Below, piece by piece: positions 53,593 to 63,969 of a stretch of DNA of 64,000 bases. Source of the DNA: Hyalella azteca (Eukaryota; Arthropoda; Malacostraca; Amphipoda; Hyalellidae). Within the stretch, counting starts at the first letter, position 1; every line of letters begins with the position of its first letter. The notes beneath the pieces were generated by a model. The model was not told the origin of the DNA and ran no database searches. It was given only the letters and a program-made list of their open reading frames with translations. The position numbers and the translations under genes were made by a program. The stretch lies in contig NW_025936059.1 in NCBI RefSeq assembly GCF_000764305.2, positions 124,001 through 188,000 of the forward strand. Reading direction: 5' to 3'.

Positions 53593-54750
53593 ACACATTC
53601 GTACGTATGTCCTATATATGAACTATGAATACTTGAATGAAATTGTAATTACACACTAAATATGAAATTAGGGTAATTTAATGAAACTGTAATCACATGC
53701 TGAGTAACTGCAACAGTTTTTGTATCGCAAAATTTTGTATCACATAACCAATAAAAATTTTCAGCGTCTCAAATTTTTATGAAAATTTACGCTTTTAGTA
53801 ATTTTTATTATTTTGAAAAATGACTATTTAATTCTTATATATTATAAATGTTTAGAGATGTGTAAACTTTGTTAAGGTTTGCAAATGGTGGCCAAAAAAA
53901 AGCAAATGGTGGCCTCTTCGATTTTAAGATTACTAGGTGATGCTGGTTAAAAATGAAATTTATGAAAACCTGAAAAATATTGCAAGAATCTATATATCTA
54001 TTACCAGAAGCGCGTTTTCCGCACCACAACTGCTTTCTCTAAACCGTTTCCTGTTAAAAAGCTACAACTTCACAATATTCTTGAGATTGTTCTCACACAA
54101 TACATTCTAAGTCTTAGGTTCCCATTGCAAAATTAGAACACTTTATTATACAGATAATTGCACGTGCCGACGCAGAGATTGGGAGTCTCTACTGCCTGAC
54201 TCAGGCACTGACAACACGCGCGCCTCTGTGATTTGCATCGCAGAATATCTCGCAGATTTTCCTTGAACATTAGAACTGACGTGCGGGCATTCGGAGGTCC
54301 ACGTGTCTTTTATATCGTATTCACGTGGTGCTCCACAGTTATAATTATATAAGGTAGCACAAATTTGACTTCAGATTCAGAGCGAGAATCGTGTCAAAGT
54401 TTGGTTTTATATCCGAATGTTTTAAACATACAGTCAAAGTTTAACTAGAACGAGAATTGATCGCTTGTTATTTTTGCGGTTCAAGTAACATGCTTTTAGA
54501 TGTTAAATTTCAATGATCATTTCAACATTAATGCTTTTCTCTAATACAACGTAATTATTTAGCTTCAAAATTTATACATTGGCACTCCCTCAGTCTATAA
54601 CAAAGCTTTGTTGGAAACTCAAACCATCGCCCGTTTTTGATGCATGGAGCGTAGCACTTCAAACTCTAACGTCTATATCACTAGGTGTATATTTCTTAAC
54701 CTAGGTAAAAATCATACTGAAGTGGAGACGGCCATCAGCGGTTCATTTGC
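53593..54750. other. No gene recognised
   Basis: AT-rich except for a GC-richer patch at 54165-54310 with no long open frame. Confidence 0.55.
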
Positions 54751-55035
54751 AAGCAGCAGGTGTTGTTCTGCTACTGTGTAGGTGTAGCTCGGCTACACTT
54801 ATTGTAGACTTGACAGCTAGCAGCCGGTGTTGTTCTGTTACTGTGTAGGTGTAGCTCGGCTACACTTATTGTAGACTTGATAACTAGCAACAGGTGTAGT
54901 TCTGTTACTGTGTAGGTGTAGCTTGGCTACACTTATTGTAGACTTGACAACTAGCAGCAGGTGTAGTTCTGTTATTTGTAGCTGGGCTACACCTATAGTG
55001 GACCTGATCACCAGCATCTGGTGTAGTTTGGTCAT
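54751..55035. repeat. Tandem repeat, about 67 bp x 4, hairpin-forming
   Basis: AGCAGCAGGTGTWGTTCTGY ... GTGTAGCTCGGCTACACTTA ... GACTTGACAACTA. Each of the first three units contains the inverted repeat GTGTAGC-TNG-GCTACAC (centre TCG or TTG). Confidence 0.95.
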
Positions 55036-55546
55036 TTAGTGGATCAGACTTCAACTCCGATGAATATATGTTGCGTAAGTTCCATGACGCACCAGAACCA
55101 AAGATAAAGGCAGCAGGAATAGTGTCCCTGTTCAGTGGGACACCCTGCTCCGGGCATGAAGTTGAAGCAAATTTGCGTTGAAGCTAGTGGTCCTTTATTA
55201 CTTTTTATTCTCTTTTTATTAGCATACCAAAAATAATTTATCAAAGTCCTTGATCCGGTTAATTTTCCGGACACGTGTCTCCGGAAAAAAACGACGTGTC
55301 TTCAATTATTAATTAGATCCGTTTCTCGATTTTGAGTCATATAAAACGTACAACTAAATGAGAATGAATAGTGCGAATGTAAATTTTTGTATTTAGAGCG
55401 AAATTTTGCCCGTCACCGATTCTAGATCGCAGAATTTTTACATCTTACTTGGGATTTAACCCGCAGTACTGTGTTCATTTTTGCTTCTCTAAACTTTGCT
55501 CGCTCATTTACCTTACCGGTCATATTTTTAATTGTTCTAGTGAAAT
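55036..55546. other. No gene recognised
   Basis: AT-rich. Confidence 0.55.
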
Positions 55547-55816
55547 TTATCCTATCGCAAAGAAGGAACGTTCATGGTTATGATTTTTCGACGCCTTGAA
55601 TTTATAAAAATTCCCGAACGACCCGAATATATTTTTACGAATCGGATCCGCCCCTCGTGACAGGTCAGTTGAATCTGTAACCTCACGCGGTCGCAAATAA
55701 TCCCTAAGAGATATTTCTGCCTTTAGCCATCTGTGGAGCTTTGTGTTTGACATTTTAACACATGACTTTTCAGGAAGACTCGCTTGATAAAGGGTACACA
55801 TTTTAGCATAAGTCAC
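55547..55816 (-). CDS. ORF of about 80-89 codons, unrecognised
   Basis: The minus-strand frame is open from 55816 to TAG 55547. Its conventional start would be a downstream ATG rather than the 5' edge. The middle is hydrophilic and protein-like (AEISLRDYLRPREVTDSTDL), within a moderately GC-richer patch. No domain or splice support. Confidence 0.17.
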   Translation of the reverse strand: MTYAKMCTLYQASLPEKSCVKMSNTKLHRWLKAEISLRDYLRPREVTDSTDLSRGADPIRKNIFGSFGNFYKFKASKNHNHERSFFAIG

Positions 55817-56551
55817 ATGTCGCGCTATGACTGAAGCTTCACCGGCACTCGCGCGAAGACATCAACTTGAGAGTGAGAACCGAGATTCGCATTTGTCGTC
55901 AAATATTTAACTTGATAGACTAAGATGCTTACATTTATTCAGTGTAGTATTTTATGCACATTATCAAGAAAAGACTCGGGGGATTTATCGGAGTATCGTA
56001 ACGTAATCTCTGACTATGCCACCGACGTATGATGAGTGAAATGAGAAGCTGTCGCCATACGCAGTAAGGCTTGCGTCTGAACATTGCATGCATTCTTCCT
56101 GTCAACCTCATGATGACATGATATGTTAGGATACCTACTTTCTACATTATGTTGTCGGTGCAAGCTGTCAGGATAATTTTAGCAATTCCCTTAGTAAACA
56201 TTTGAAGTTTCTTTCATTTGCTCTCTATCTGATGAAATTTGTCGTCTGCATATTTAAATGTTCTCCTTTTTATTCGTGAAAAATTTTTCCTCAGGAAATT
56301 ATTTCGAATTTAACAATGTAACGACTTCATCCGCAAACTTCATTTAAATTATTAATAGTTGTCAGTTTAGATGTACCTGCTTGCATTATCTTATTTACGT
56401 TTTGAAGTATTATTATTTACGTTATATAGTGTTGTAGTGTAAACTAATCCACACAAGAGCGAGTGCCATACTTTAATAATTAAAGTTGTTTGACATCGTG
56501 TCTGGTTGACCGTGAAAAATATTATTATGTCTCGTTAAAGGATTCCATCAT
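55817..56551. other. No gene recognised
   Basis: AT-rich, unstructured. Confidence 0.6.
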
Positions 56552-56741
56552 TAATAAATCAAATAAAAAAAACTTTTATAAACCCCGTTTTCTTAACGGA
56601 CAAAAAAGAAAAACATTTACTCTTACATAACATTTAAGTTATGTAAAATGTCATGTAATGTTATGTAAGAGTAAATATTTTTCCTTTTTTGTCCGTTAAG
56701 AAAACGTGGTGTTTAAAAGTATTTTTTATTTGATTTATTTA
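56552..56741. mobile_element. Long foldback element (arms of about 80 bp)
   Basis: The left arm from TAATAAATCAAATAAAAAAA through CGTTTTCTTAACGGACAAAA to TACTCTTACATAACATT pairs with the right arm AATGTTATGTAAGAGTAAAT ... TTTTGTCCGTTAAGAAAACG ... TTTATTTGATTTATT, around a spacer of about 25 bases. The match is near-perfect over most of its length. It fits a foldback MITE; no coding sequence is present and no target duplication was identified. Confidence 0.88.
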
Positions 56742-58009
56742 AATATTTTTAGTTTTGTAAAAACCAGAAAACGTGTTTTTTCTGGTTTGTGGCACAATAC
56801 AAATCAATTTCTAGGGTTGGAAAGTGCGGATGTTCGAGAAAAAACTCAATTCCAAACCGTGAATTTTACGAAACGAAGTCAAGAAAAACGTGGTAATAAC
56901 AACGATTGATTTGGTATAAGGAAATAATTTTGATTGTTATAATATTACAGACGTTCATATTCTAACATTGGACCTCCTATTATATAAACCGTACTGAAGC
57001 CAAGTTACTATATTGAAAATGAAATCGGTTTCTCAGGAATAACCTATCACAACTAATTGCAGTTCACAGCGCATTTACCGGAAGATAAAGAAATAACGGA
57101 AAGAAAATCCGGCGAAATTCGATCAAAATACGAATACAAACTTTACGTATTCGAATAAAAAATTCTGCAATGAAATAAAATTCATAATTTTTCATGCGGC
57201 TTCAATAACTGAAATGAAAAGTTGTCATACATGTACATTAGAGTCAGGGAATGTTGTGTTACCTTGAGTTGCTTAATTAAACACTTGCGGTTGCTAGGGC
57301 CATAAATTTCCTCGTCTAAGATGAATTGTTTCTTGTCTGACTTCCAATCATTTCTCAGATTTATGGTTTGAAATTACATTCATTCGCTGCATGCACATGC
57401 CACTATGAAGACAGCTTGTGTTGCAGCGAAAATTTACTTCTGATGTGTTAGCAGCTCTGCCTTTGATCTTGTCCTCATTAAATATTAAGTCTATTGTTGT
57501 GCATCGAGTGTTTTTTTTGTTTGATTTAATTTGTTATAATCCAAACAAACCTCGCTTGTTACAGTTGTACTCGCTTGTTACAGTTGCGTGTCATTGTTCA
57601 CTGTATATTTCTTTAGCGTACAGTTCACCCGGTGTCGTTACAAGGCCTTGTTTTCGTTCGTGGTGCCAAAGTCCAAAACAACACAAAAATGTAATCTGGC
57701 AATTAAAAATAATCGCTCTAATCCATGGATCACGAAGAAATGAAAGGGACATGTAACATATATCGAAAAGGCGATATTATTTAATAATTATGAAAATATC
57801 TACCTTCTCCTCATTCAGAAGCAAGTACTCTGCTTACCAAATCAATATGTGGCTCAAATAAAGCAAAGCGGAACCATTTTAGATCTGAAAAAAACGTCAG
57901 TTTTAAATGAAAATAACAAGCGATGAAACCAGTTGAAAATATTGTACATTTTCTAATCTAAATCTCGTCTGAAATCTGAAAAATGAGCGATTGTTGGTTC
58001 ACCAGAAGA
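56742..58009. other. No confident gene
   Basis: A plus-strand frame at 57418-57756 (112 codons) lacks an early ATG and has a hydrophobic Leu/Cys-rich translation; not convincing. Confidence 0.5.
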
Positions 58010-58160
58010 AATGAACGAAGCTGAGTCATAAGGAGGAATGAGCGATGTCGACTAATGAGGAGGACTGAATGAGGCTGGGTAATAAGGGGGAATGAGCGAT
58101 GTCGACTCATAAGAGGGAATGAGAGAAGCTTACTCATGAAAATGAACGAGCGAGACTGCC
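58010..58160. repeat. Diverged repeats of GGAATGAGCGATGTCGACT
   Basis: CATAAGGAGGAATGAGCGATGTCGACTAAT-like units at about 58028, 58080 and later degenerate copies. Confidence 0.88.
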
Positions 58161-58405
58161 TCATTACTATTCCTGACTCATCAAGCAATTCCAAGACTAT
58201 AATAAATGACAAACATAGCTGTCACGACCTCCATAAAATGGTACAGAATTCTCCATAAAAGTCGTCTCATTTTTTTAAATCAATAAGAATTATTCCTAAC
58301 AAGATGAATTATCTGAGCGTTTCTATATCAATGAGCCAATAACTGACAATTCTAAGCTCAGAAGATGGCATTTGGTGTTGCTGAGGCCTTCCATTCCATA
58401 AGCAT

Positions 58406-58553
58406 GACCAGCCACAAAATCAGACCGTGTCTTAACACCTACGTCGACCAGCCACAAAATCAGACCGTGTCTTAACACCTACGTCGACCAGCCAAAAAAT
58501 CAGACCGTGTCTTAACACCTACGTCGACCAGCCACAAAATCAGACCGTGTCGG
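58406..58553. repeat. Tandem repeat, 40 bp x 3.7
   Basis: The unit is GACCAGCCACAAAATCAGAC plus CGTGTCTTAACACCTACGTC; nearly identical copies. Confidence 0.97.
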
Positions 58554-58666
58554 CAGCAGCTTGTTTTTGGTCTAGCGGCATCACGGTACGTAACTGCGCA
58601 GCAGTAAACACTAAGGGTCTAAGCTATATAAATTCTCAGGTGTTCTTGATACCAAACTTGGTTTAG

Positions 58667-58963
58667 TTGCCAAAAATATCTAACAATCATTCGTATACGA
58701 AAGCTTTGTTAAATATGTTGGAGACAAAAATCCCGCTTCTCAGATGTAAGGAATGTCATGTCAACGATGCAAACTCATGTCGGTTTGTGATGTCTGAATT
58801 TGTGAATCAGCGCAAAACCTTGAAGAATTTCTTCCACTTACAGTCAGGGCGTGCCATCGAAGTGAACGATCACTCAGAAATACAAAGGGAAAATGTGAAA
58901 ACTCTGTCACAAATATTTGCTGATAATTTCAGGAAAAGTTATTGTGTTCTCATTTTTTCGTAA
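58667..58963 (+). CDS. Candidate exon (98 codons), unrecognised
   Basis: Open from directly after a TTTAG (58662-58666), which could be an acceptor or simply a stop, to TAA 58961-58963. The first in-frame ATG is about 17 codons in. The translation is hydrophilic and natural-looking (CKECHVNDANSCRFVMSEF; then KTLKNFFHLQSGRAIEVND) with a CxxC. No domain assigned. It directly precedes a 0.35-kb tandem duplication. Confidence 0.22.
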   Translation: MPKISNNHSYTKALLNMLETKIPLLRCKECHVNDANSCRFVMSEFVNQRKTLKNFFHLQSGRAIEVNDHSEIQRENVKTLSQIFADNFRKSYCVLIFS

Positions 58964-59298
58964 GAGATGTAACAATAAAACCTTTCAATAATTTCCTTGC
59001 AATAACACGCCCATGTATGTCTGGTATAAGCATGCTTATAAAAAAGCTGTGTAAGAAAATTAATTCACATATACACGTGATGGCAGAACTTATTCTTTTA
59101 TGCAAGTTTCATTGAAGGCTTGAGAATGAGTTATACTGATAATTTTTTTAAATTATTTTCAATGAGTCGAACAAAATTATATTTTACTGAAAAAACGACT
59201 TTCTGTCATTATCCTTCACTATGTTACATTAAAAAAAAATTGAAAAAAGGAACAATGAAACTCATTCTCAGGATTTCGACTGTCAAACTTGTATAATA
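58964..59298. other. No gene recognised
   Basis: AT-rich with poly-A/T runs. Confidence 0.6.
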
Positions 59299-60029
59299 GA
59301 ATTATTTGTTATGAATGTAATGTTACTTAAAACCGCCCTTTTGATTTTTAAATAGAAATATTGTTTTGATTTTGATGATAATGTGAGCTTTTTATGATTG
59401 CAGCATGCAGTTGACACCCTGCCCCAAGTACCAACAAAATAATTAAGTTAATTAATAATTTCCTCATGAGAGACGATCCATGCTCCGACCTTCAAAATTC
59501 CCGCAATTATGTGCAACGGCATGGCCGTTCATAGCCGGTTCCTTCTACTGTTACGTAGAGCTGGCAATGTTACGTCTACTCGACTACCTATGGCAGCAAG
59601 AATCACTAAGAAGCGGTAGAATACGTAGAGCTGGCAATGTTACGTCTGAATTATTTGTTGTGAAGGTAATGTTACTTGGGGAATACCATCCCTTTGATTT
59701 TTAAATGGAAATATTGTTTTGATTTTGATGATAATGTGAGCTGTTCATGATTGCTTCAACCTGCATTTGACACGTACCCTGCACCTGAGCTTCGCTGTTC
59801 GCATGGCTACGCATCGCTTGCCACGAGTACCAACAAAATGGGCATGAAATAAGTTTATTAATAGTTACCGCATGAGAGACGATCCTTGCTCCGACCTTCA
59901 CAATTCTCGCAATTATTTGCAACGGCATGTCCGTTCATGGCCGGTCCCTTCTACTGTTACGTAGAGGCCGGCAATGGTACATCTACTCGACTACCTACGG
60001 CAGCAAGAATCACCAAGAAGCGGTAGGTG
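59299..60029. repeat. Tandem duplication, about 349-bp period x 2
   Basis: GAATTATTTGTTRTGAAKGT begins at 59299 and 59648. Both copies run through TGATTTTGATGATAATGTGA and GAGAGACGATCCWTGCTCCG to AAGAAGCGGTAG. The junction at 59624-59647 repeats ACGTAGAGCTGGCAATGTTA from inside copy 1. Copy 2 has a 40-base insertion (CTTCGCTGTTCGCATGGCTA region, about 59788). Confidence 0.93.
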
Positions 60030-60185
60030 TTTTCTGGGAGCTCTGAGTGATGGTGAGTGATTTGCAAAAACTTCCTATTTTGTATTCCGAGCCAAGCAGT
60101 CAGATGTTGTAGGAAAAGGAAGGGGAACATTTCATATAAAAGGAAAAGCCATGACGTTTTTTGTTCCGCTTAGTCAATTGTCACT

Positions 60186-60365
60186 ATGTATTGGACAAGT
60201 GAGCAGCGTGCGCTTGCTGTCGAGGCGTACTTTTCTAGTGGCCATTGGATTATCGCCACTCAATGAGCTCCGTACATGTTTCCATATTCGTTTTTCTGGT
60301 CGAATTCCTGTTCGGAAATCGATTGTTACATGGGTGAAGTGTTACGTGATTCAGCTTTGGCCATA
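60186..60365 (+). pseudogene. Broken helix-turn-helix domain of the DUF4817-like type, mobile-element derived
   Basis: The first part, from ATG 60186, reads MYWTSEQRALAVEAYFSSG and on to IIATQ, then hits TGA at 60264. Moving to the next frame from 60262, the match resumes: RTCFHIRFSGRIPVRKSIV then TWVKC, ending at 60365. This order (acidic helix with VEAYFSSG, ATQRxF, then PxRxSIxxWV) is the pattern I know from DUF4817-type helix-turn-helix domains, abundant in arthropod genomes near transposase-like genes. The frameshift near 60262 and the missing C-terminal part, replaced by a 23-bp satellite at 60360, make it a relic. Family assignment is from memory and unverified. Confidence 0.6.
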
Positions 60366-60585
60366 AAAGCTCATTAGTACGAGCCATAAAAGCTCATTAG
60401 TACGAGCCATAAAACCTCATTAGCACGAGCCATAAAAACTCATTAGCACGAGCCATAAAACCTCGTTAGCACGAGCCATAAAACCTCATTAGCACGAGCC
60501 ATAAAAACTCATTAGCACGAGCCATAAAACCTCATTAGCACGAGCCATAAAACCTCATTAGCACGGGCCATAGGAGCTTTTTAGC
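60360..60585. repeat. Tandem repeat, 23 bp x about 9.5
   Basis: The unit is GCCATAAAACCTCATTAGCA plus CGA. The first unit is continuous with the end of the broken HTH domain. Confidence 0.97.
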
Positions 60586-60769
60586 AGCACATGGCACCTG
60601 CAGGTTCGCACTTACTGTCCTAAGAACAGATCTTGAAAGGCCTGCAGAAGTAAACTAAATTTGCGTCTTTATATCCGTGGAGTTTTTTAGCCCGCCGTGA
60701 ACTGCAGTCTTCTGTCACCGAGCTGGTGCACGTCGACTCAAATGTGCGCGAGACAGAGTCTTCTGCTAT

Positions 60770-60990
60770 GCACTCTTATCGGAGTAGTAGGTGTCTCATG
60801 TAATGTATTTCTCAGAGTAGAAAGGATCTAAGTTCTCAGAGCAGAAGGTGACTCGCACAACGCAGTTATCAATGTAGAAAAGTTTTAAGTTCTCAGAGTA
60901 GCCAGTCTTGTGCCACTCAGTTCTCAGAGTAGAAGGTGTCTCGTACAACGCAGTTCTCAGAGTAGTCAGTCTTGTGCTAAGAGCTTCTCA
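60770..60990. repeat. Diverged repeats of AGTTCTCAGAGTAGAAGGTG
   Basis: Seven or more copies of TTCTCAGAGTAG/CAG with GTGTCTCGYACAACGCAG or TCTTGTGC between them, alternating two unit types. Confidence 0.9.
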
Positions 60991-61756
60991 ATGTTGAATG
61001 GAGCTAACATTTCCACAGTTTCTGTCCCGAAGTAATAAATTTAAGACAGAATTTTTTTTTTAATTATATGAACTCAGATCAATGCATTAACAAAATTCCG
61101 AGTAGAACGCCAAGTGTTCGATGTCGGAAGCTTCTCGTAGCAACTAAATCGACCACAAGAGATGCTTGGATTCTTTGCATATCTACTCAATTGGACTTCC
61201 CAATCAAGGTTTTATTAAAATAAAGAACCATCACTGTTCTTTATATTGTTTGCTTATTGCATTCTTTATTAATATTTACTTATTGTATTCTTTATTATTG
61301 CTTTCTTACTTATTACTTTATTTGAAAAATAATATTACAAGTCTTAGGAAAAGAAAGAAATAATTTGTTCACACCTGCGCGGTGAGCCTCGTGGCTCATA
61401 CCTCGTGGGTTTGGGGCAATTAATGAGCGCGATTAACAGCTCCGCTAAGCTGTCCCTGCTTGTGAATAAGCAAAGTACGGCCAATTGTTTTACCTTGAAG
61501 CTCAATACCTGAATTATTTCTAGATGATAAAAATAGAAGTACGGAAAATGATGAGATCGTCTCAACTAAAGCAACTTGACCGTATGTATATCTTGATTGC
61601 CTGAGTATAGCTTGAAATTAAAATATTTTTATTGGCCATATATCGGGATAAATTATCTGGTAATAAATTAAATTTGGTGGCTTCCATGCGTTAACAATGT
61701 ATTGAGTTTTCTTGATTCATAAAGCTTTGTCGGTCAGGATATAAATTTTATAAGAA
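60991..61756. other. No gene recognised; TTATT-rich repeats 61235-61325
   Basis: TTGCTTATTGCATTCTTTAT variants repeat; AT-rich otherwise. Confidence 0.55.
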
Positions 61757-62005
61757 CTAAATTCTCGGGCGGCGTCGGCTGCCCTTGTTCCTCAATTCCC
61801 TGGTGCAGGTGACAAGGACAGCGCCAGTGTTGCCTTGAGCAACAGACTGCAGCGGCTGCCAAGATCTACAGACACACAACAGCCTTCTTGCTGACCTCGC
61901 ATGGCTGGCAACCTCATGAGCGTAAAAACATTTCAGCTCTCGCCGCCAGTAACTCGAGTACTGCTTCCCACATAACCGATGCAACTCTAGTGTCGCGACA
62001 CACAT
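61757..62005 (-). CDS. Candidate terminal exon (about 80 codons), unrecognised
   Basis: Open on the minus strand to TAG 61757-61759; no proper ATG at the 5' edge. GC-rich part 61770-62000 translates to a basic protein-like sequence (HEVASHARSARRLLCVCRSW; later TRELRNKGSRRRPRI). A plus-strand frame (61888-62235) overlaps but runs into a tandem repeat. No domain recognised. Confidence 0.17.
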   Translation of the reverse strand: MCVATLELHRLCGKQYSSYWRRELKCFYAHEVASHARSARRLLCVCRSWQPLQSVAQGNTGAVLVTCTRELRNKGSRRRPRI

Positions 62006-62078
62006 TCTTATTGTACCTTAAACTTCACTTCCGAACTTTTTGCAGCAAAGCAACTGTAGGAACTAAACTTTCCCAAGT

Positions 62079-62265
62079 CACCACTATTACATTGTGCCGT
62101 TACACTCTCTACAGCAACATTGTGCTCCTAAACATTTACCACTATAACACTGTGCTTCGCAACACTCACCACTGTAATTTTTTGCCCCTAAACACTCACC
62201 ACTGTAACATTGTGCCTTTATACACTTCATTGTAACTGTGTCCCTAAACACTACCTATTGTAACA
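62079..62265. repeat. Tandem repeat, about 30 bp x 6
   Basis: Variants of CACCACTGTAACATTGTGCC plus CCTAAACACT. Confidence 0.95.
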
Positions 62266-63709
62266 CCTGATCCTGCGTAGGAGCTCGAACTGAAAGATTT
62301 AGGTTAGCCAATATGTCTTCAAGGAATAAAAAGCTTGCTATTACGAATAACGCTCGCCGTCAGTTCTCTGATAGTAAATTTCTAACTGAAGTGCGATCTT
62401 TTTTCCTTGTGGAGATAAAATTGTTTTGCGTTCACTCCTTTGGCAATCGAGTTGTTACGTAAGCACATACGCATTCACTTGTGCGTTATATTGCTATGAA
62501 CGCATTTACTTGCTTTCTCAGCAGCGCAGTGCGCATTCAATTGCCTTTGAAATTACTACGTTGCTAGGTACTCATTCACTTGTCCTTCAATTTATGCTCA
62601 TGCTCTCAGATCAAGACAGCATCATATACTTTCACCTAAATTTTTTTTTATGTTGCAGCTGAGACATCTGACTCTTTCATAAATTTTTGCTATATAAGAA
62701 ATTAGTTTGGACAATTATAATATCGAAACATGTTTTGTGCAGCGGAACTTTAAGAACTACTCATGAGTTAAGGGCAGTCTGGCAGTGAGGGTCCAACATT
62801 GCAATATAGGTTTTCTCTCAGTCTACATTATCACGTTTTCGTTGACCATTTCAAAACATTATTGTATTCAGAATGTAAACTAGTTTATGGATAAAGGAAA
62901 GCGCTAACGCTCTTATATTAATTTACAATTTAACTCTTGGACTAACAGAATTTTAGTTTCGGGGGAAATTTAAAATTAGAATGAGGCTTGCGCAACTCAC
63001 ATGACGAATTATATTACAATAGTTACCCCCATGAAGAAGAATTTTTCTTTGACTAGAGAAAACTTTTCTCCCTGGAACTAAAATAATAAATAAATCATAT
63101 GAGTTTCATATAGAAACTTGGCAACTTTATATAGACTTTTGAACAGCTAAAAAATGACTTGTTGATAAACTATGTTCAAGTTTTCACATTGTGAAAAACA
63201 CACATTCCTATTTAACATTTGGAGCAAAAGTTCACATTGGTGAGTAAAAAATTCTGATACGCATTGTGAGCAAAATAAATTGAGTCACAAGGAATTAACA
63301 GAATGAAAATTTGGAAAAATTATCATGTTCATTTAAGCTATCAGTTATCACACGCTCAAAAAATTACAGCACTAGAGGACAAATTCCTCAAATAATAAAT
63401 ACTGTCACTAATAAAACTTTTGTGATATTATCAGTACATACTGGTCGTGGTTACCTATATTTTATACGTGATTATGTTCAGAAGAGCTGAGATTACGTCA
63501 GCTACGATCAAAACGGTTAATAAATTGACATATCCAATCAAAGTTATTGATACTTGAGGCATCCAATCCCTTCATCAAATAGGCTTGGGTAGAATCGGTA
63601 TCATTCACGCTAGCTCGACGAGGCTGAGTGGATCATCAACATTGAAGTAGCGAGTAAAAGCGAGCTGTAAAAATTCTGCAATTTCTGCATGCGGCGAAAG
63701 GCCACACCA
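62266..63709. other. No gene recognised
   Basis: AT-rich. ACTTG-containing CATTCACTTG motifs recur loosely at 62465-62585. Confidence 0.55.
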
Positions 63710-63828
63710 GGGCCTATACTTTCAAAAAAGTTAAGAGATCGTAAGTTCATCAGCCAATCACTGACGGCCTTTCAAGCAAAATCCACCAATCATAGACAAG
63801 AAAATAGCGCGTAAGTACTTACGTTCAC
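63710..63828 (+). mobile_element. MITE-like dispersed repeat (family 1), copy 5, right end missing
   Basis: Starts GGGCCTATACTTTCAAAAAA and runs to CTTACGTTCAC, where it passes directly into copy 6. Confidence 0.9.
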
Positions 63829-63969
63829 TATACTTTCAAAAAAAGCTTAGAGATCGTAAGTTCATCAGCCAATCATTGACGGCCTTTCAAGCAAAATCCA
63901 CCAATCATAGACAAGAAAATAGAGCGTAAGTACTTACTTTTATTTAGCGAATTTTGAAAGTATGGCCCT
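63829..63969 (+). mobile_element. MITE-like dispersed repeat (family 1), copy 6
   Basis: Starts TATACTTTCAAAAAAAGCTT and ends TTTTGAAAGTATGGCCC. With copy 5 it forms a head-to-tail dimer sharing one internal terminus. Confidence 0.9.
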
